26,149 nt of DNA from an uncultured Collinsella sp. (GCA_902489965.1 CABUCA010000024.1:1-26149); one strand, 5' to 3'. Counted from the first letter of the stretch, positions 1 to 8,901 are shown. The notes: a model not told the origin generated them from the letters alone. A program made the numbers and translations.

Positions 1-62
1 AGATTGTCCAAATGCGGCCCGCGCAGCGTCGGCTGGTCCGCCGCTCGGTAGAACGGCGGAAC

Positions 63-1130
63 CTAAACGGCCTGTGCCAGCTTCTCGGCTCGCTCGGCGG
101 CGGCGAGCGCCTCGATGACGGTGCCGAGCTGATCGCCCAGAAGGACGCCGTTGTAGGTGGAGTTGAAACCGATGCGGTGATCGGTCACGCGGTCCTGGGG
201 CTGGTTGTAGGTACGGATCTTCTCGGAACGGTTGCCGTGGCCGATCTGGCTCTGGCGCTCGGCACCAAGCTCTGCCTGCTGCTTCTCGAGCTCCATCTCG
301 TACAGACGAGCACGCAGCATCTGCATGCAGACCTCGCGGTTCTGAATCTGGGAGCGCTGCTCCTGCGACTGCACCACGGTGTTGGTGGGCAAGTGGGTGA
401 TGCGCACGGCGGAGTAGGTAGTGTTAACGCACTGACCGCCAGGGCCGGAGGCGCAGTAGGTGTCGATGCGCAGGTCGGACTGGTTGATCTGGACGTCAAT
501 TTCCTCGGCCTCGGGAAGTACGGCGACGGTAGCCGTGGAGGTCTGAATGCGGCCCTGGGACTCGGTCTTGGGAACGCGCTGGACGCGATGCACGCCGGAC
601 TCGAACTTCATGACGGAGTAGACGCGGTCGCCCTCGACCTTGAACTCGATGGACTTAAAGCCGCCGGCCTCGCTGGGGCTGGAATCGAGCACGGTGGTCT
701 TCCAGCCGCGCGATTCGCAGAAGCGCTGGTACATCTTGTACAAGTCGCCGGCGAAGATGGCTGCCTCGTCGCCACCGGCGGCGGAGCGAATCTCGACGAT
801 GGTGTTCTTGTCGTCGTTGGGGTCACTCGGGATGAGCATGTACTTGATGTCTTCCTCGAGCTGGGGAAGCTTTTCCTCGTTCTCGGAGATGTCCATCTGG
901 AGCATCTCCTTCTCGTCCGCATCGCTGGTGTCGCGGAGCATCTCCTTGGCGGCCTCGATGTCATCGAGCGCGCCGATGTACTCGCGCGAGGCAGCGATGA
1001 GGTCGGACTGGTGTGCGTACTCCTTGTTGAGACGCGTGAACTCCTTGATGTCGGAGGCGACGGCCGGGTCGGAAAGCTTCTTCTCGAGCTCCTCGTAGGC
1101 CTTAATGATCTTTTCGAGCTTGTCGCGCAT
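63..1130 (-). CDS. prfA: Peptide chain release factor 1
   Basis: Class I release factor that reads UAA and UAG in the ribosomal A site and triggers peptidyl-tRNA hydrolysis. The 355-aa length is normal for the family. The stop-codon recognition tripeptide is P-K-T at residues 187-189, inside the RF1-type context RVPKTESQGRIQTS, which separates it from RF2 (SPF). The catalytic GGQ is at residues 231-233. The residue after GGQ is Cys and a Tyr follows at NTTYSAV, where His/Ser and Asp are commoner; other conserved blocks are intact. The start is supported by AAGGAG seven bases upstream of the ATG. The next gene downstream lies outside the window, and only 62 bases of non-assignable sequence remain at the edge. 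No rpmE-like ORF is seen upstream, although that is a common neighbour. Identification is secure. Confidence 0.97.
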   Translation of the reverse strand: MRDKLEKIIKAYEELEKKLSDPAVASDIKEFTRLNKEYAHQSDLIAASREYIGALDDIEAAKEMLRDTSDADEKEMLQMDISENEEKLPQLEEDIKYMLIPSDPNDDKNTIVEIRSAAGGDEAAIFAGDLYKMYQRFCESRGWKTTVLDSSPSEAGGFKSIEFKVEGDRVYSVMKFESGVHRVQRVPKTESQGRIQTSTATVAVLPEAEEIDVQINQSDLRIDTYCASGPGGQCVNTTYSAVRITHLPTNTVVQSQEQRSQIQNREVCMQMLRARLYEMELEKQQAELGAERQSQIGHGNRSEKIRTYNQPQDRVTDHRIGFNSTYNGVLLGDQLGTVIEALAAAERAEKLAQAV

Positions 1131-1427
1131 GGCGGGACTCCTTTATGTGCGTGAAGGCGAAAATCGGCAGAGTTGATGGGGCGCGCGGCGCCACTGCGGG
1201 GGTAAGCCCAGCTAGAACATGTCGATCTTCAGATACATGCGCATCCCTTCGCGTATGAGGTACATAGTTGCGGTCTAACCCATACATGATAGCGTGCGCA
1301 GGCATACCTGCATATAACCCGCACGGAATGCGACAAAGGGTCAGTCTCTTTCCTTGAATACAACTTCATCCGAACGCCTCCCGCATTCATCCGCACATAT
1401 ACGGATAAATTTGGGAATCCGATACCC
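1131..1427. other. Intergenic region upstream of prfA
   Basis: No convincing gene on either strand; the short ORFs here have no ribosome binding site and atypical composition. It holds the prfA leader, a degenerate copy of the GACAAAGGG-type palindrome (1329-1356) and a small inverted repeat, ATCCG / CGGAT, at 1389-1406. I could not place a prfA promoter with confidence. Confidence 0.5.
1329..1356. repeat. Degenerate copy of the GACAAAGGGAC palindrome
   Basis: TGCGACAAAGGG is followed by a decayed right arm (TCAGTCTCTTTCC). It matches the left half of the intact copies at 16586, 18520 and 20066, but no longer forms a full hairpin. Confidence 0.6.
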
Positions 1428-1468
1428 TGAGGGCCGGATCGGCCGGCCCCGGGAGATCGGAGGACGCC

Positions 1469-1797
1469 ATGTCCGGAAAGGGCGGGAAGGGCGCCGCGAG
1501 GGCGGTCCCGAGGACCCACGGCAGGCTCACCGGGTACGAGCGGGACACGGTCCAGAGGATGCTGAAGCGCAGGGTTCGCTCGGCCACTTCCTCGAGAGGT
1601 TCAAGGGCGTATCGACCCGCAGGCTCCACAGCTGCCTGATGTGGTTCAGATGGCTGCGCGAGGCCGCACGCGTCGGGGACAGGACGTCGCTCATGCGCGA
1701 GCAGCTCGACGACGGGCGCTACGAAAAGATCCGGAAGAAGATGATGGAGCCGGAGTACGAGTTCCATCTGGAGCCGGACGTGCAAACGGCGGGTTAA
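1469..1797 (+). pseudogene. Transposase relic: N- and C-terminal pieces joined out of frame
   Basis: An ATG at 1469 with GGAGG five bases upstream opens a basic, helix-turn-helix-like start (THGRLTGYERDTVQRML) resembling transposase N-termini. About 33 codons in, the sense moves to another frame, which reads HFLERFKGVSTRRLHSCL and continues through DDGRYEKIRKKMMEPEYEF to a stop at 1797. The GVSTRRL block followed by an aromatic stretch resembles the C-terminal end of DDE transposases of the IS1595/ISXO2 type, while the start is more IS30-like. The first frame hits a stop at 1637. The catalytic middle is absent, so this is an internal deletion with a frameshift near 1565-1590, not a functional gene. 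The family assignment is uncertain. Confidence 0.55.
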
Positions 1798-1809
1798 CAT
1801 AGCCTTTCA

Positions 1810-1835
1810 CCAAAAAGGGCGAGCGGCCGCGCCCT
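1810..1835 (-). terminator. Rho-independent terminator of the adhesin gene
   Basis: On the minus strand, AGGGCG and CGCCCT (1830-1835 and 1816-1821) form a 6-bp GC stem around an 8-base loop, followed directly by TTTT (1812-1815). It lies about 45 bases past the adhesin stop codon. Confidence 0.7.
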
Positions 1836-1878
1836 GCGACCACCCGCCCTCAATCAAAGCCCTTCTCGGCCGCCGTAG

Positions 1879-4800
1879 CTACCGGTTCCGGCGCCGCAGG
1901 ATAACGCCTGCGGCGATCAGCACCACCGCGCCGCCCGCGATGCCACCCAGGGCCATCGGCGACAAGCTGGTATCGCCCGTATACGGCAGACCCGGCTTCT
2001 CCTCCTTCGGCACCGGTGACTTGCTCGGCGGATTGGTGGGCGGCTCCGTCGGCGGGGTGGTCGGCGGCGTGTACGTGTTCTTGAACACCGGCGCCACGGC
2101 GCCGTCATAGGTTACCGTCGCCACCAGATGGCCCGCACCGTCGTCCGTCACCGTCACCGTTACCCGGTGCTCGGCCGCGTCGTACGTCACGTTCTTCTGA
2201 CCGTCGTCCACCTCGGAGATGCTGTAGGCGTACGTTCCGGGCTTGTCGTACGAGATCGCCTCGAAGCCCACCGTGCCGTCCGCCGCGTTCTTTGCGGTCT
2301 GCAGCACCTTGCCGTCGGCATCCTTCAGCTGGAAGGAGAACTGCCCTTCCTTCAGGTCCTCGCCGCTCAGCACCTTGGAGGCCCCCAGCTTCACCTCAGT
2401 CGCGGCCGGCGCGTAACTGTTGCTGAACGCCACCGCATCCGCAGCCTTGCCGCCCTTGCTGTAGGCAACCTGCGCCTCCAGCGCGTGCGTCCCCGCATTC
2501 TCCGTCACCGTCACCGTCGCGGTAAAGACCGTCGTGTCGTAGGTGACGCCGTTCGCCGTCGCCCCTGCCCGCTCGGACACGGTGTAGACGTACGTCCCCA
2601 CCTTGTCCAGCTGCAGCGGCGCGAAGCCGAACGTGCCGTCGGCGCCGTTCTGCACCGTCTGCACCACGTTACCGTCGGCGTCCTTCAGGTCGAAGAAGAA
2701 CTCACCCTCGGCCAGGTCGCGGCCGGTCAGAGCCTTCGTTCCGGTAATCGTCGCCGTCGTTGCCGTCGGCGTGTAGGTGTTGGTGAAGGTCAGATCCGCA
2801 GCCGTCTTGTTCGCCGTCGCGGTCAGCTGGCCGCTGCCGTCATCGGTCACGTTCACCGTTACGTCCAGCACCGCATCGCTGTAAGTGATGGTGCCATCTT
2901 GGCCCGCAACCTCCTTCACCTGGTACGCATGCGAACCAGTTGCGGTGTACGAGATGGCCTTGAAGGTAAACGCTTTACCCACGTTCGTGGTCCGGTCGAT
3001 CTCCTGCCCGGTGGCCACGTCAATCAGCGCGAATGTGAACTCGCCATCGGCGGGCGTCCGCGTGGTGGCCGGGTCGGCATTCTCAAGCACCTTGGTGCCA
3101 GAGATCTGGTAGGAGGTCTGACCCGGCTGGTAGCTGTTCGCAAACGTCATGGTATTGGGGGTGACGCCGTTCTCGGTGCCCTCGCTCGGTTTCACCGTAG
3201 AGCTCTCTACCACCAGCTTGCCGTCGTTGTTGTCCTTCACCACGTAGGTCAGGGTGTACGTCTTGCCGGTGTAGGTCACGCCCGGCGCGCCGTCCGTCGG
3301 CTGCACCTCACGGACCGTGAAGGGAAAGGTGCCCGCATGGTCGAAGGTCAGCTCGTTAAAGTAAACCTTGCCCTTGGCGTCGTTCTTCTGGGTCTGGAGC
3401 ACCGTACCGTCAGACCCCACCAGCTCGAAGGCGAAGTCTCCCGCCTTTAGCTGATATCTGCCGTCGTGCACGTCAACGCTCTTGGTGAGGGCGATCGCGC
3501 CGGAGTTCGTCGCCTTCGCCTTGTAGGTGTTGGTGAAGGTGGGCTTCGTGGCGTCCGCGCCGTCGTAGGCGACGCTCGCCTGCAGCGTGCCGGCATTGTC
3601 CACAACCGTCACCACGGCATGATGCACCGCGGCGTCGTAGGTCACGTAGGCCAGATCACCCTTCCGCTCCACGATGGTGTACTCGTGCGTGCCCGGCTTC
3701 GCGTAGGAGAAGGCGTCGAAGTTAACACTTCCGTCCGCGCCGTTGGTCGCGGTCCGGACGGGCTTGGCCCCGGCAAGCTGCTCAGCCGTCAGGTTGCCCT
3801 CGTACACATCGAAGGTGAACTCGCCGCACTTGGGGACGATCGGCGTGTTGTCGTCCTTCTTCACATAGCTCTTCTGCGCACCGAGGGCCAGGCCGGTCGC
3901 GGCCGGCTGGTAGGTGTTGGTGAAGGTATCCGAGCCGGATGCGCTCGTCACGATCGCCTTCGCATTCAGTGCTCCGTTCCCGCCGTCCGTGACCGTCACC
4001 GTATAGGTGAGGGGATGGCTGTCATAGACCATGCCCGGCTCCGCGCCCGGCTGCTCCACGATGGTGTAGGTGAAGTCCTTGCTCGCGGCGCCGTCCAAGT
4101 CGGAGAGCTGGAACTCGCGCGTGAAGCTGACCTTGCCGTTTGCATCGTTCTTCGCGGTGTCGAGCACGTTGCCGGCAGCGTCCTTCAGGTCGAAGGTGAA
4201 CTCGCCGTCCGCGGGCTTCGTCGTGTGGTCGAAGCCGTCCGCAACCTTGATGGTCTTGGTCGCCGTCAGGGTTACGGAACCCTTTGCGTCGTAGGTGTTG
4301 TTGAAGGCGGGAGCCGTAGCGGCACCGTCATAGGTGACGGTCACCTTCGTCTTATTGTTGTCGTCCTGGTTCTGCTCTACCTTGACGTGGACCTTGACTT
4401 CCTTGGCGTCGTAGACCACGCCGTCGACGGTTTGGCCCGCTTTCTCCTCCTTGAGCGTGTAGTCGTACTCGCCCAGGTTCAGGCCCTTGACGGTCAGCTT
4501 GACCTTGCCGCCCTGGTCGTTGGTGCCGCGGGCAACCTCATTGCCGTCCTGGTCGTACAGGCCGAAGGCGAACGCGCCGTCCGTCAGCGCCTTGCCCTTT
4601 AGGGTTTTCGTGGCCTCGACGGTGACGTCCGCCGTCGGCTTCGTGTTGGTGAAGGTCGGCACGGCCTTCTCACCGTCGTAGGTGACGGTCGCCTTCAGCT
4701 CGCCCTTTTCGTCGGTGACCTTGACGTGGACCTTCACGCCCTTCGCGTCGTAGACGACGGTCGAGTCGGCGCCCTTCACCTCCTTGATGGTGTAGTCGTG

Positions 4801-7800
4801 GTCGCCCGGCGTAGCGTAGTCGATGGCTGCAAAGGCGACCTTGCCGTCCTTCTCGTTTTGGACAGTCTGGACCACGCTGCCGTCCTTGTCGAGCAGCTGG
4901 AACGTGAAGTCACTCCCCGCGAGCTCACCGCCCGTGAAGCGCTTCGTCGCCTTGAGCGTTACCGAGGTCTCCTTCGGGCGGTACGTGTTCGTGATCACCG
5001 CAATCTGATCGTCGATCACCTGAGATGTGGCGGTGCCATCATCCTTATAGATCTGCTCCATTTTGACGACTGGCTCGGTCAGATTTCCCTTGCCGTCATC
5101 CTTCACCGTTACGGTCACTTTGTATTCGGCGCTGGAGTAGCTGACACCGCCCAGCCAACTGGGATCGCTCTTGGCGGGCGTAGTCTCGGCAATGTAGTAG
5201 GTGTACTTGCCAGGCTTCTCATACTTAATCTCTCCGAAGCTAAATTCTTCGGCGCTCGTAACGGTCTTCTCGACCTGCTTCATGCCGGCCACGGGCGCTG
5301 CCGTGGCACCATCAGGCATCGGCGTTCCATCGGCGGCGCGCAGGCAAAGCTCGAAGCTGTCGGCGCTAGTCCACTCACGGCCGGTGAACTTCTTCTTCGC
5401 CTTGATGCCTGTGAGCGTCACCGAAGACTTCACGCTGTAGCTGTTGGTGAACACCAGCTTGTTGTCTTTGGCCACCGTGCCGTCGGAATTCTGCGGGGCA
5501 ATCCTGCCCGAGATGCTATCGCCTTCTTCAGTCAGATTCTTGTCACCCTGCTTGCGGCCGGTCAGCTTATAGCCCGCGGGCATCTTGTCTGCGCCGGTCA
5601 GCTCCTGCACCGCGTACTGGTCACCCTCGGCGAGACCGTACACGCGGATCGTCTGGCCGTCCGTGATGGTCTGCTCGCGGCCGTTCTCGAGGTCGAATAT
5701 TTTGCCGACCTGCTTCTCGCTTGCGGTCCCCGCGTTCTCAAACACCGCGGCCTTGTACGTCTTCCCCGCCGTCGTGGGCACGGTGAACTTGAAGGTGAAC
5801 CCCGCGTCCGGTTTTCCCGTCAGGCCCACTGGCACCACGACCTTCTTCGTCACCTCGAGGCTCGCCTCGCGTTCGTTCGCCACGCGCACGCAGGTGGCGC
5901 CCGTGAACAGGGCATTCAGGTTCATGTCGCCCAGATCGGCGCGGGCGCCCTTCGCATTAGTGTCACTAGGCACGTCGTCCTGCGTGATGCCCATACGTAT
6001 CCAGCCCGTCTCGGTCTCCAGGCGGTAGGGTTTGCCCGCCTCGGTGGGCCCATACTGGTAGATACGTCCGTTGGCGCCGTACTTGAGGTGCACTGTGTCG
6101 TCTGCACCCACGGGTTCGACATCGGTCCACGTCAGGTTGCCTTTAACATTGGTCTCGCCATTCGAGGTCTGCCGCGTACCCTTGATCCACGTGAGCGTGT
6201 TGTCGATGTCGCCCTCTGCGCCAAACTGGCCCAGACTCTTCATGAGCGCGCCCGGGCCCACGAACGTCGAAACGCCGTCATCGTCCGTACCAGCATCGGC
6301 ATGGACGCCGCAATCGTCCACAATCACCTTGGTGAGCGTGTCGTTAAGCAGGAAGCCCTTGGGAGCCGAGACCTCCTTTAGGAAGTAAGTTCCATTCACG
6401 AGCGGCCTGTTACCGTCGCTTGTATTCGGGAATATGCCCGCACCTTCGAGCGGGACCGGGTTGCCGACCGACCCCGTCCTCAGGGTGTCGTAGGGGTCCT
6501 GGCCGTCCTTGAGCACGACCTTGCCGTTCGCATCCGTAGTCACCTGGGTGGACTTGTACAGGCCGAACTTCGCGCCGTCTACGGGGTTGCCCTCGGTATC
6601 GGTCTTCTGCACGAACAGGCGGTTCTGGATGTTCGTGACGAGCAGGCGCGTGGCGAACTGTCGCTGGAAATTCTTCTCGCCGCTGGGGAGGTCATCGCTG
6701 AACACGTGGACCGTGTTGTCCGTATTCGCGTTGGCGATGGAACTCGCCGTTGTGTGGTAGATGGTCACCGTGTACTCGGCATCCTTGCGGGCATCACCGC
6801 TCAGCATGTAGTAGTAGCTGGAGATGCCACCGGGCAGATACGGAATCTCTACCTGGTACTGGCCGCCCGTGTTGAGCGTGAAGGCGTGCAGGTCCTTCTT
6901 CGCCGCCTCGATAGCGCCGGCCATGCTCGGCTTCTTGGCGAGGGTGTATCCCGCTCCCGTCGATGGGTCGCCCGACACGGCGTACCAACTGTTCGGATCG
7001 TTGATATCTGTGCTTGCGCTTTTATCGCGCTTGAGCACCACAGCGAACAGTATGCCGGAGTCCAGGCTGACGGTCTTGTCGGGCTTCGTCTGGTCATCGT
7101 TCGCCTTGTACACGATCGACGGCGCGGTGATGGTCTCCTTCGCGCCGGCGAACGCACCCGTCTGCCACACGGCGCTGTCCGCGTCCATACCGCCGCGGTT
7201 AATGATGACGCCGCCCGCGCCGTTCTCAGCGCTCGCGGGCACGTACTCGAGCTGCATGCTACCACCCGTCGCCGCGAGACTCGAGCGGTATCCCTCGGGT
7301 ACGCGCGTCTCCTTCAGGAGGTAGTACTTGTTGTTGTCGTGATCCTTGTTGTAGAGATCGTCGAAGTTGATGACGCCGTTGTCCACGTCGTTCGTGAGCG
7401 TTAGGTGGCCGGCCTCGTCCGTGGTACCGGAGCCGAGGAGCGCGTTCTTGTCATTGGTCGTATCTGTAAAGTTCTCGTCTGTTTTGTACAGCGCGAACTC
7501 GGCGCTCTGTACGAACTTGCCGTCCTGGTCGAACTTTATGATGTCGGACTCGGGCACCGTCACGAGGTTGAACTTGAGCCTCATGTTGGAGTCGGTGGCG
7601 CCACGCTCCAAGTAGAAGAACTTGAGCGTGTGGTTGGTGCCGCCAGCGAAGGTGTTGCCGTTGAAGCCCGAAATATCCCGCCCCGCATCCTTGAACTTGC
7701 TTTTCAGCGTGCCATTTGCGGAATTGTTAACGCTGATGTCGCCCGTTTGGAAGTTAATGGTCAGATCAGCACTGGTGTGGATACCGCCAATGTCGCCCAC

Positions 7801-8715
7801 GAGGACATCGTCAATGAACACCCAGACGTCGTCGTCTCCGGCGAACTCAAAGGTCATGGGCTTGTCAGCGTTCGTTTTGCCATCCTTCGGCTGCACGAAG
7901 CGCGACGACATGGAGAGGCCGAAATAATGGTTGAGGGGTCCGTTGTTCTGCGACGTAATGCCGTTCGGGACGAGTTTGCCGTCCTCTTCCTTGAATACCT
8001 CATCGGCCGCATCGAAGGGGAAGAACTGGCCTACTGAATGAGGCTCAGCCCCCGCTTGCATAACGCCGGCAGCATTGTAGACATCAAATGCATTCTTATT
8101 GGCGTTGTACGCCGCGTAGTTCCGCGAGCTGTCATACTCGTAGTAGCCACCCTTGGCCTGCAACAGACCCGTCACACCCATATGGGATATCTTGCCCGTC
8201 TGGACGGAGGAATCAAACAGGTAGCCGAGGGATTCTCCCTCCCAGCGGTCGGTGAGTTTCGGGTAACCACCGGCAAGAACATTGTTCACGATGCCGGTGC
8301 GGACCCGGGAGCCACCCGTATACTGGTTAAGTTCCTCGTTGGCTCCTTGATCCTTGAACTGGAAGCGGTGGTTCTTGTTGATGCCGCCGTTGCCGGAAAC
8401 CGACAGATGGTTATCGGGATTCACCCAGTAATCAAACAGGTTGATTGTTGTCCCCGAAGGCGAAATCGTCGGAACCGTGTGGCCCGAAATTGCCGCCTCG
8501 GCACGAAGCGGCAGGAAGAAACTCGCCGTCAGCGCGACGGCGAGGGCCAGAACAATCGCATATGGCGAAACCGGGCGCAGCCCACGACGGCGGCCATAAG
8601 ACATGACGGACCACCGCTCGCGCGGCCGGTGTTCACCAGGAAGTTCCCTGCTTAGACACCCCCCCCCGGTAGCAATATTCACGAGTCGAGACGTCGTCTC
8701 TCTGAGCTCCTGCAT
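1879..8715 (-). CDS. Giant LPXTG-anchored adhesin with pilin-type isopeptide repeats
   Basis: Surface protein of 2278 aa. A 51-residue basic leader precedes a hydrophobic signal segment (about 52-70) ending in AEA. A fibro-slime-like domain (about 255-385; FEFAGDDDVWVFIDD) forms the head, followed by two SpaA-like domains (about 388-480 and 700-785) with LKE(T/V)..P(E/K)G motifs. Then come a DUF7601-like domain (about 950-1095) and nine repeats (about 1097-2213) resembling the streptococcal pilin isopeptide-linkage domain. Each repeat keeps an early Lys, a central Y.(I/V).E Glu and a closing F(T/A/K)N(T/S)Y Asn, the residues that form intramolecular isopeptide bonds in that family. A TPP-rich wall spanner, LPYTG (about 2243), a hydrophobic segment and RRRNR complete a sortase signal. 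The reading frame is open 34 codons further upstream, but the ATG at 8715 has GGAGG five bases before it. No sortase gene lies in the window. The ligand is unknown. Confidence 0.9.
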   Translation of the reverse strand: MQELRETTSRLVNIATGGGCLSRELPGEHRPRERWSVMSYGRRRGLRPVSPYAIVLALAVALTASFFLPLRAEAAISGHTVPTISPSGTTINLFDYWVNPDNHLSVSGNGGINKNHRFQFKDQGANEELNQYTGGSRVRTGIVNNVLAGGYPKLTDRWEGESLGYLFDSSVQTGKISHMGVTGLLQAKGGYYEYDSSRNYAAYNANKNAFDVYNAAGVMQAGAEPHSVGQFFPFDAADEVFKEEDGKLVPNGITSQNNGPLNHYFGLSMSSRFVQPKDGKTNADKPMTFEFAGDDDVWVFIDDVLVGDIGGIHTSADLTINFQTGDISVNNSANGTLKSKFKDAGRDISGFNGNTFAGGTNHTLKFFYLERGATDSNMRLKFNLVTVPESDIIKFDQDGKFVQSAEFALYKTDENFTDTTNDKNALLGSGTTDEAGHLTLTNDVDNGVINFDDLYNKDHDNNKYYLLKETRVPEGYRSSLAATGGSMQLEYVPASAENGAGGVIINRGGMDADSAVWQTGAFAGAKETITAPSIVYKANDDQTKPDKTVSLDSGILFAVVLKRDKSASTDINDPNSWYAVSGDPSTGAGYTLAKKPSMAGAIEAAKKDLHAFTLNTGGQYQVEIPYLPGGISSYYYMLSGDARKDAEYTVTIYHTTASSIANANTDNTVHVFSDDLPSGEKNFQRQFATRLLVTNIQNRLFVQKTDTEGNPVDGAKFGLYKSTQVTTDANGKVVLKDGQDPYDTLRTGSVGNPVPLEGAGIFPNTSDGNRPLVNGTYFLKEVSAPKGFLLNDTLTKVIVDDCGVHADAGTDDDGVSTFVGPGALMKSLGQFGAEGDIDNTLTWIKGTRQTSNGETNVKGNLTWTDVEPVGADDTVHLKYGANGRIYQYGPTEAGKPYRLETETGWIRMGITQDDVPSDTNAKGARADLGDMNLNALFTGATCVRVANEREASLEVTKKVVVPVGLTGKPDAGFTFKFTVPTTAGKTYKAAVFENAGTASEKQVGKIFDLENGREQTITDGQTIRVYGLAEGDQYAVQELTGADKMPAGYKLTGRKQGDKNLTEEGDSISGRIAPQNSDGTVAKDNKLVFTNSYSVKSSVTLTGIKAKKKFTGREWTSADSFELCLRAADGTPMPDGATAAPVAGMKQVEKTVTSAEEFSFGEIKYEKPGKYTYYIAETTPAKSDPSWLGGVSYSSAEYKVTVTVKDDGKGNLTEPVVKMEQIYKDDGTATSQVIDDQIAVITNTYRPKETSVTLKATKRFTGGELAGSDFTFQLLDKDGSVVQTVQNEKDGKVAFAAIDYATPGDHDYTIKEVKGADSTVVYDAKGVKVHVKVTDEKGELKATVTYDGEKAVPTFTNTKPTADVTVEATKTLKGKALTDGAFAFGLYDQDGNEVARGTNDQGGKVKLTVKGLNLGEYDYTLKEEKAGQTVDGVVYDAKEVKVHVKVEQNQDDNNKTKVTVTYDGAATAPAFNNTYDAKGSVTLTATKTIKVADGFDHTTKPADGEFTFDLKDAAGNVLDTAKNDANGKVSFTREFQLSDLDGAASKDFTYTIVEQPGAEPGMVYDSHPLTYTVTVTDGGNGALNAKAIVTSASGSDTFTNTYQPAATGLALGAQKSYVKKDDNTPIVPKCGEFTFDVYEGNLTAEQLAGAKPVRTATNGADGSVNFDAFSYAKPGTHEYTIVERKGDLAYVTYDAAVHHAVVTVVDNAGTLQASVAYDGADATKPTFTNTYKAKATNSGAIALTKSVDVHDGRYQLKAGDFAFELVGSDGTVLQTQKNDAKGKVYFNELTFDHAGTFPFTVREVQPTDGAPGVTYTGKTYTLTYVVKDNNDGKLVVESSTVKPSEGTENGVTPNTMTFANSYQPGQTSYQISGTKVLENADPATTRTPADGEFTFALIDVATGQEIDRTTNVGKAFTFKAISYTATGSHAYQVKEVAGQDGTITYSDAVLDVTVNVTDDGSGQLTATANKTAADLTFTNTYTPTATTATITGTKALTGRDLAEGEFFFDLKDADGNVVQTVQNGADGTFGFAPLQLDKVGTYVYTVSERAGATANGVTYDTTVFTATVTVTENAGTHALEAQVAYSKGGKAADAVAFSNSYAPAATEVKLGASKVLSGEDLKEGQFSFQLKDADGKVLQTAKNAADGTVGFEAISYDKPGTYAYSISEVDDGQKNVTYDAAEHRVTVTVTDDGAGHLVATVTYDGAVAPVFKNTYTPPTTPPTEPPTNPPSKSPVPKEEKPGLPYTGDTSLSPMALGGIAGGAVVLIAAGVILRRRNR
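8659..8667 (-). repeat. Poly-G(9) tract between adhesin start and signal peptide
   Basis: Nine consecutive C on plus (G on the coding strand) encode Gly-Gly-Gly at residues 17-19 of the adhesin leader. With nine G the frame stays open. Reading through with eight gives GTC-TAA straight after the tract; with ten, TGA follows eight codons after the tract. The tract therefore sits where slippage would switch the protein off. Confidence 0.85.
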
Positions 8716-8722
8716 AATTTCC
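8713..8722 (-). promoter_or_regulatory. Ribosome binding site fixing the adhesin start
   Basis: GGAGG followed by AAATT and ATG (8713-8715) on the minus strand. No comparable site precedes the upstream ATG at 8817 or the downstream ATG at 8604, so translation should begin before the G-tract. Confidence 0.75.
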
Positions 8723-8825
8723 TCCCCAGTCACACGGCGACCTGCCCGGGTGCTCCCCGGGGGCCGAGGCAGTCTGGCACATGCCCGCAGTCGTTCAAGG
8801 AATACCAACCCCAGCATACGTCTCT

Positions 8826-8837
8826 TAAGATATCTTA
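8826..8837. promoter_or_regulatory. Perfect 12-bp palindrome upstream of the adhesin
   Basis: TAAGATATCTTA is a perfect palindrome in an AT-rich stretch (8821-8872) about 110 bases upstream of the adhesin start. This is the likely promoter region, and the palindrome could be an operator. I could not fix -35 and -10 boxes. Confidence 0.4.
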
Positions 8838-8882
8838 GTCTTTTTCTATAACAATTTTTGTCTCATTACCGATGAAATCGGC

Positions 8883-8900
8883 TCAGTCCCCTTGTCGCAT
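8883..8900. repeat. Half copy of the GACAAAGGGAC palindrome
   Basis: TCAGTCCCCTTGTCGCAT matches the right arm of the dispersed palindrome (15 of 17 positions), immediately downstream of the M20 peptidase stop codon. Confidence 0.55.
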
Positions 8901-8901
8901 T

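Larger units (their letters stand above)
1428..1852 (+). mobile_element. Possible internally deleted insertion sequence
   Basis: The transposase relic is flanked by candidate terminal inverted repeats, TGAGGGCCGG at 1428-1437 and CCCGCCCTCA at 1843-1852 (9 of 10 positions complementary). No clear target duplication is visible. The right end overlaps the adhesin terminator. The boundaries are tentative; the evidence that this is mobile DNA is the broken coding sequence inside. Confidence 0.35.

Noticed and set aside
1..62. Start of prmC downstream of prfA
   Set aside because: The remaining 62 bases contain no ATG or GTG on minus and only a TTG without a ribosome binding site, so no gene can be supported here.
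2128..8037. Several long plus-strand frames antisense to the adhesin
   Set aside because: Their order and length follow the adhesin repeats. They arise from the repetitive GC-rich codons of the other strand and show no start signals.
8716..8817. Adhesin start at the upstream ATG (8817)
   Set aside because: No ribosome binding site; it would add 34 residues of Arg/Pro-rich sequence, and the AT-rich promoter-like region would be too close.
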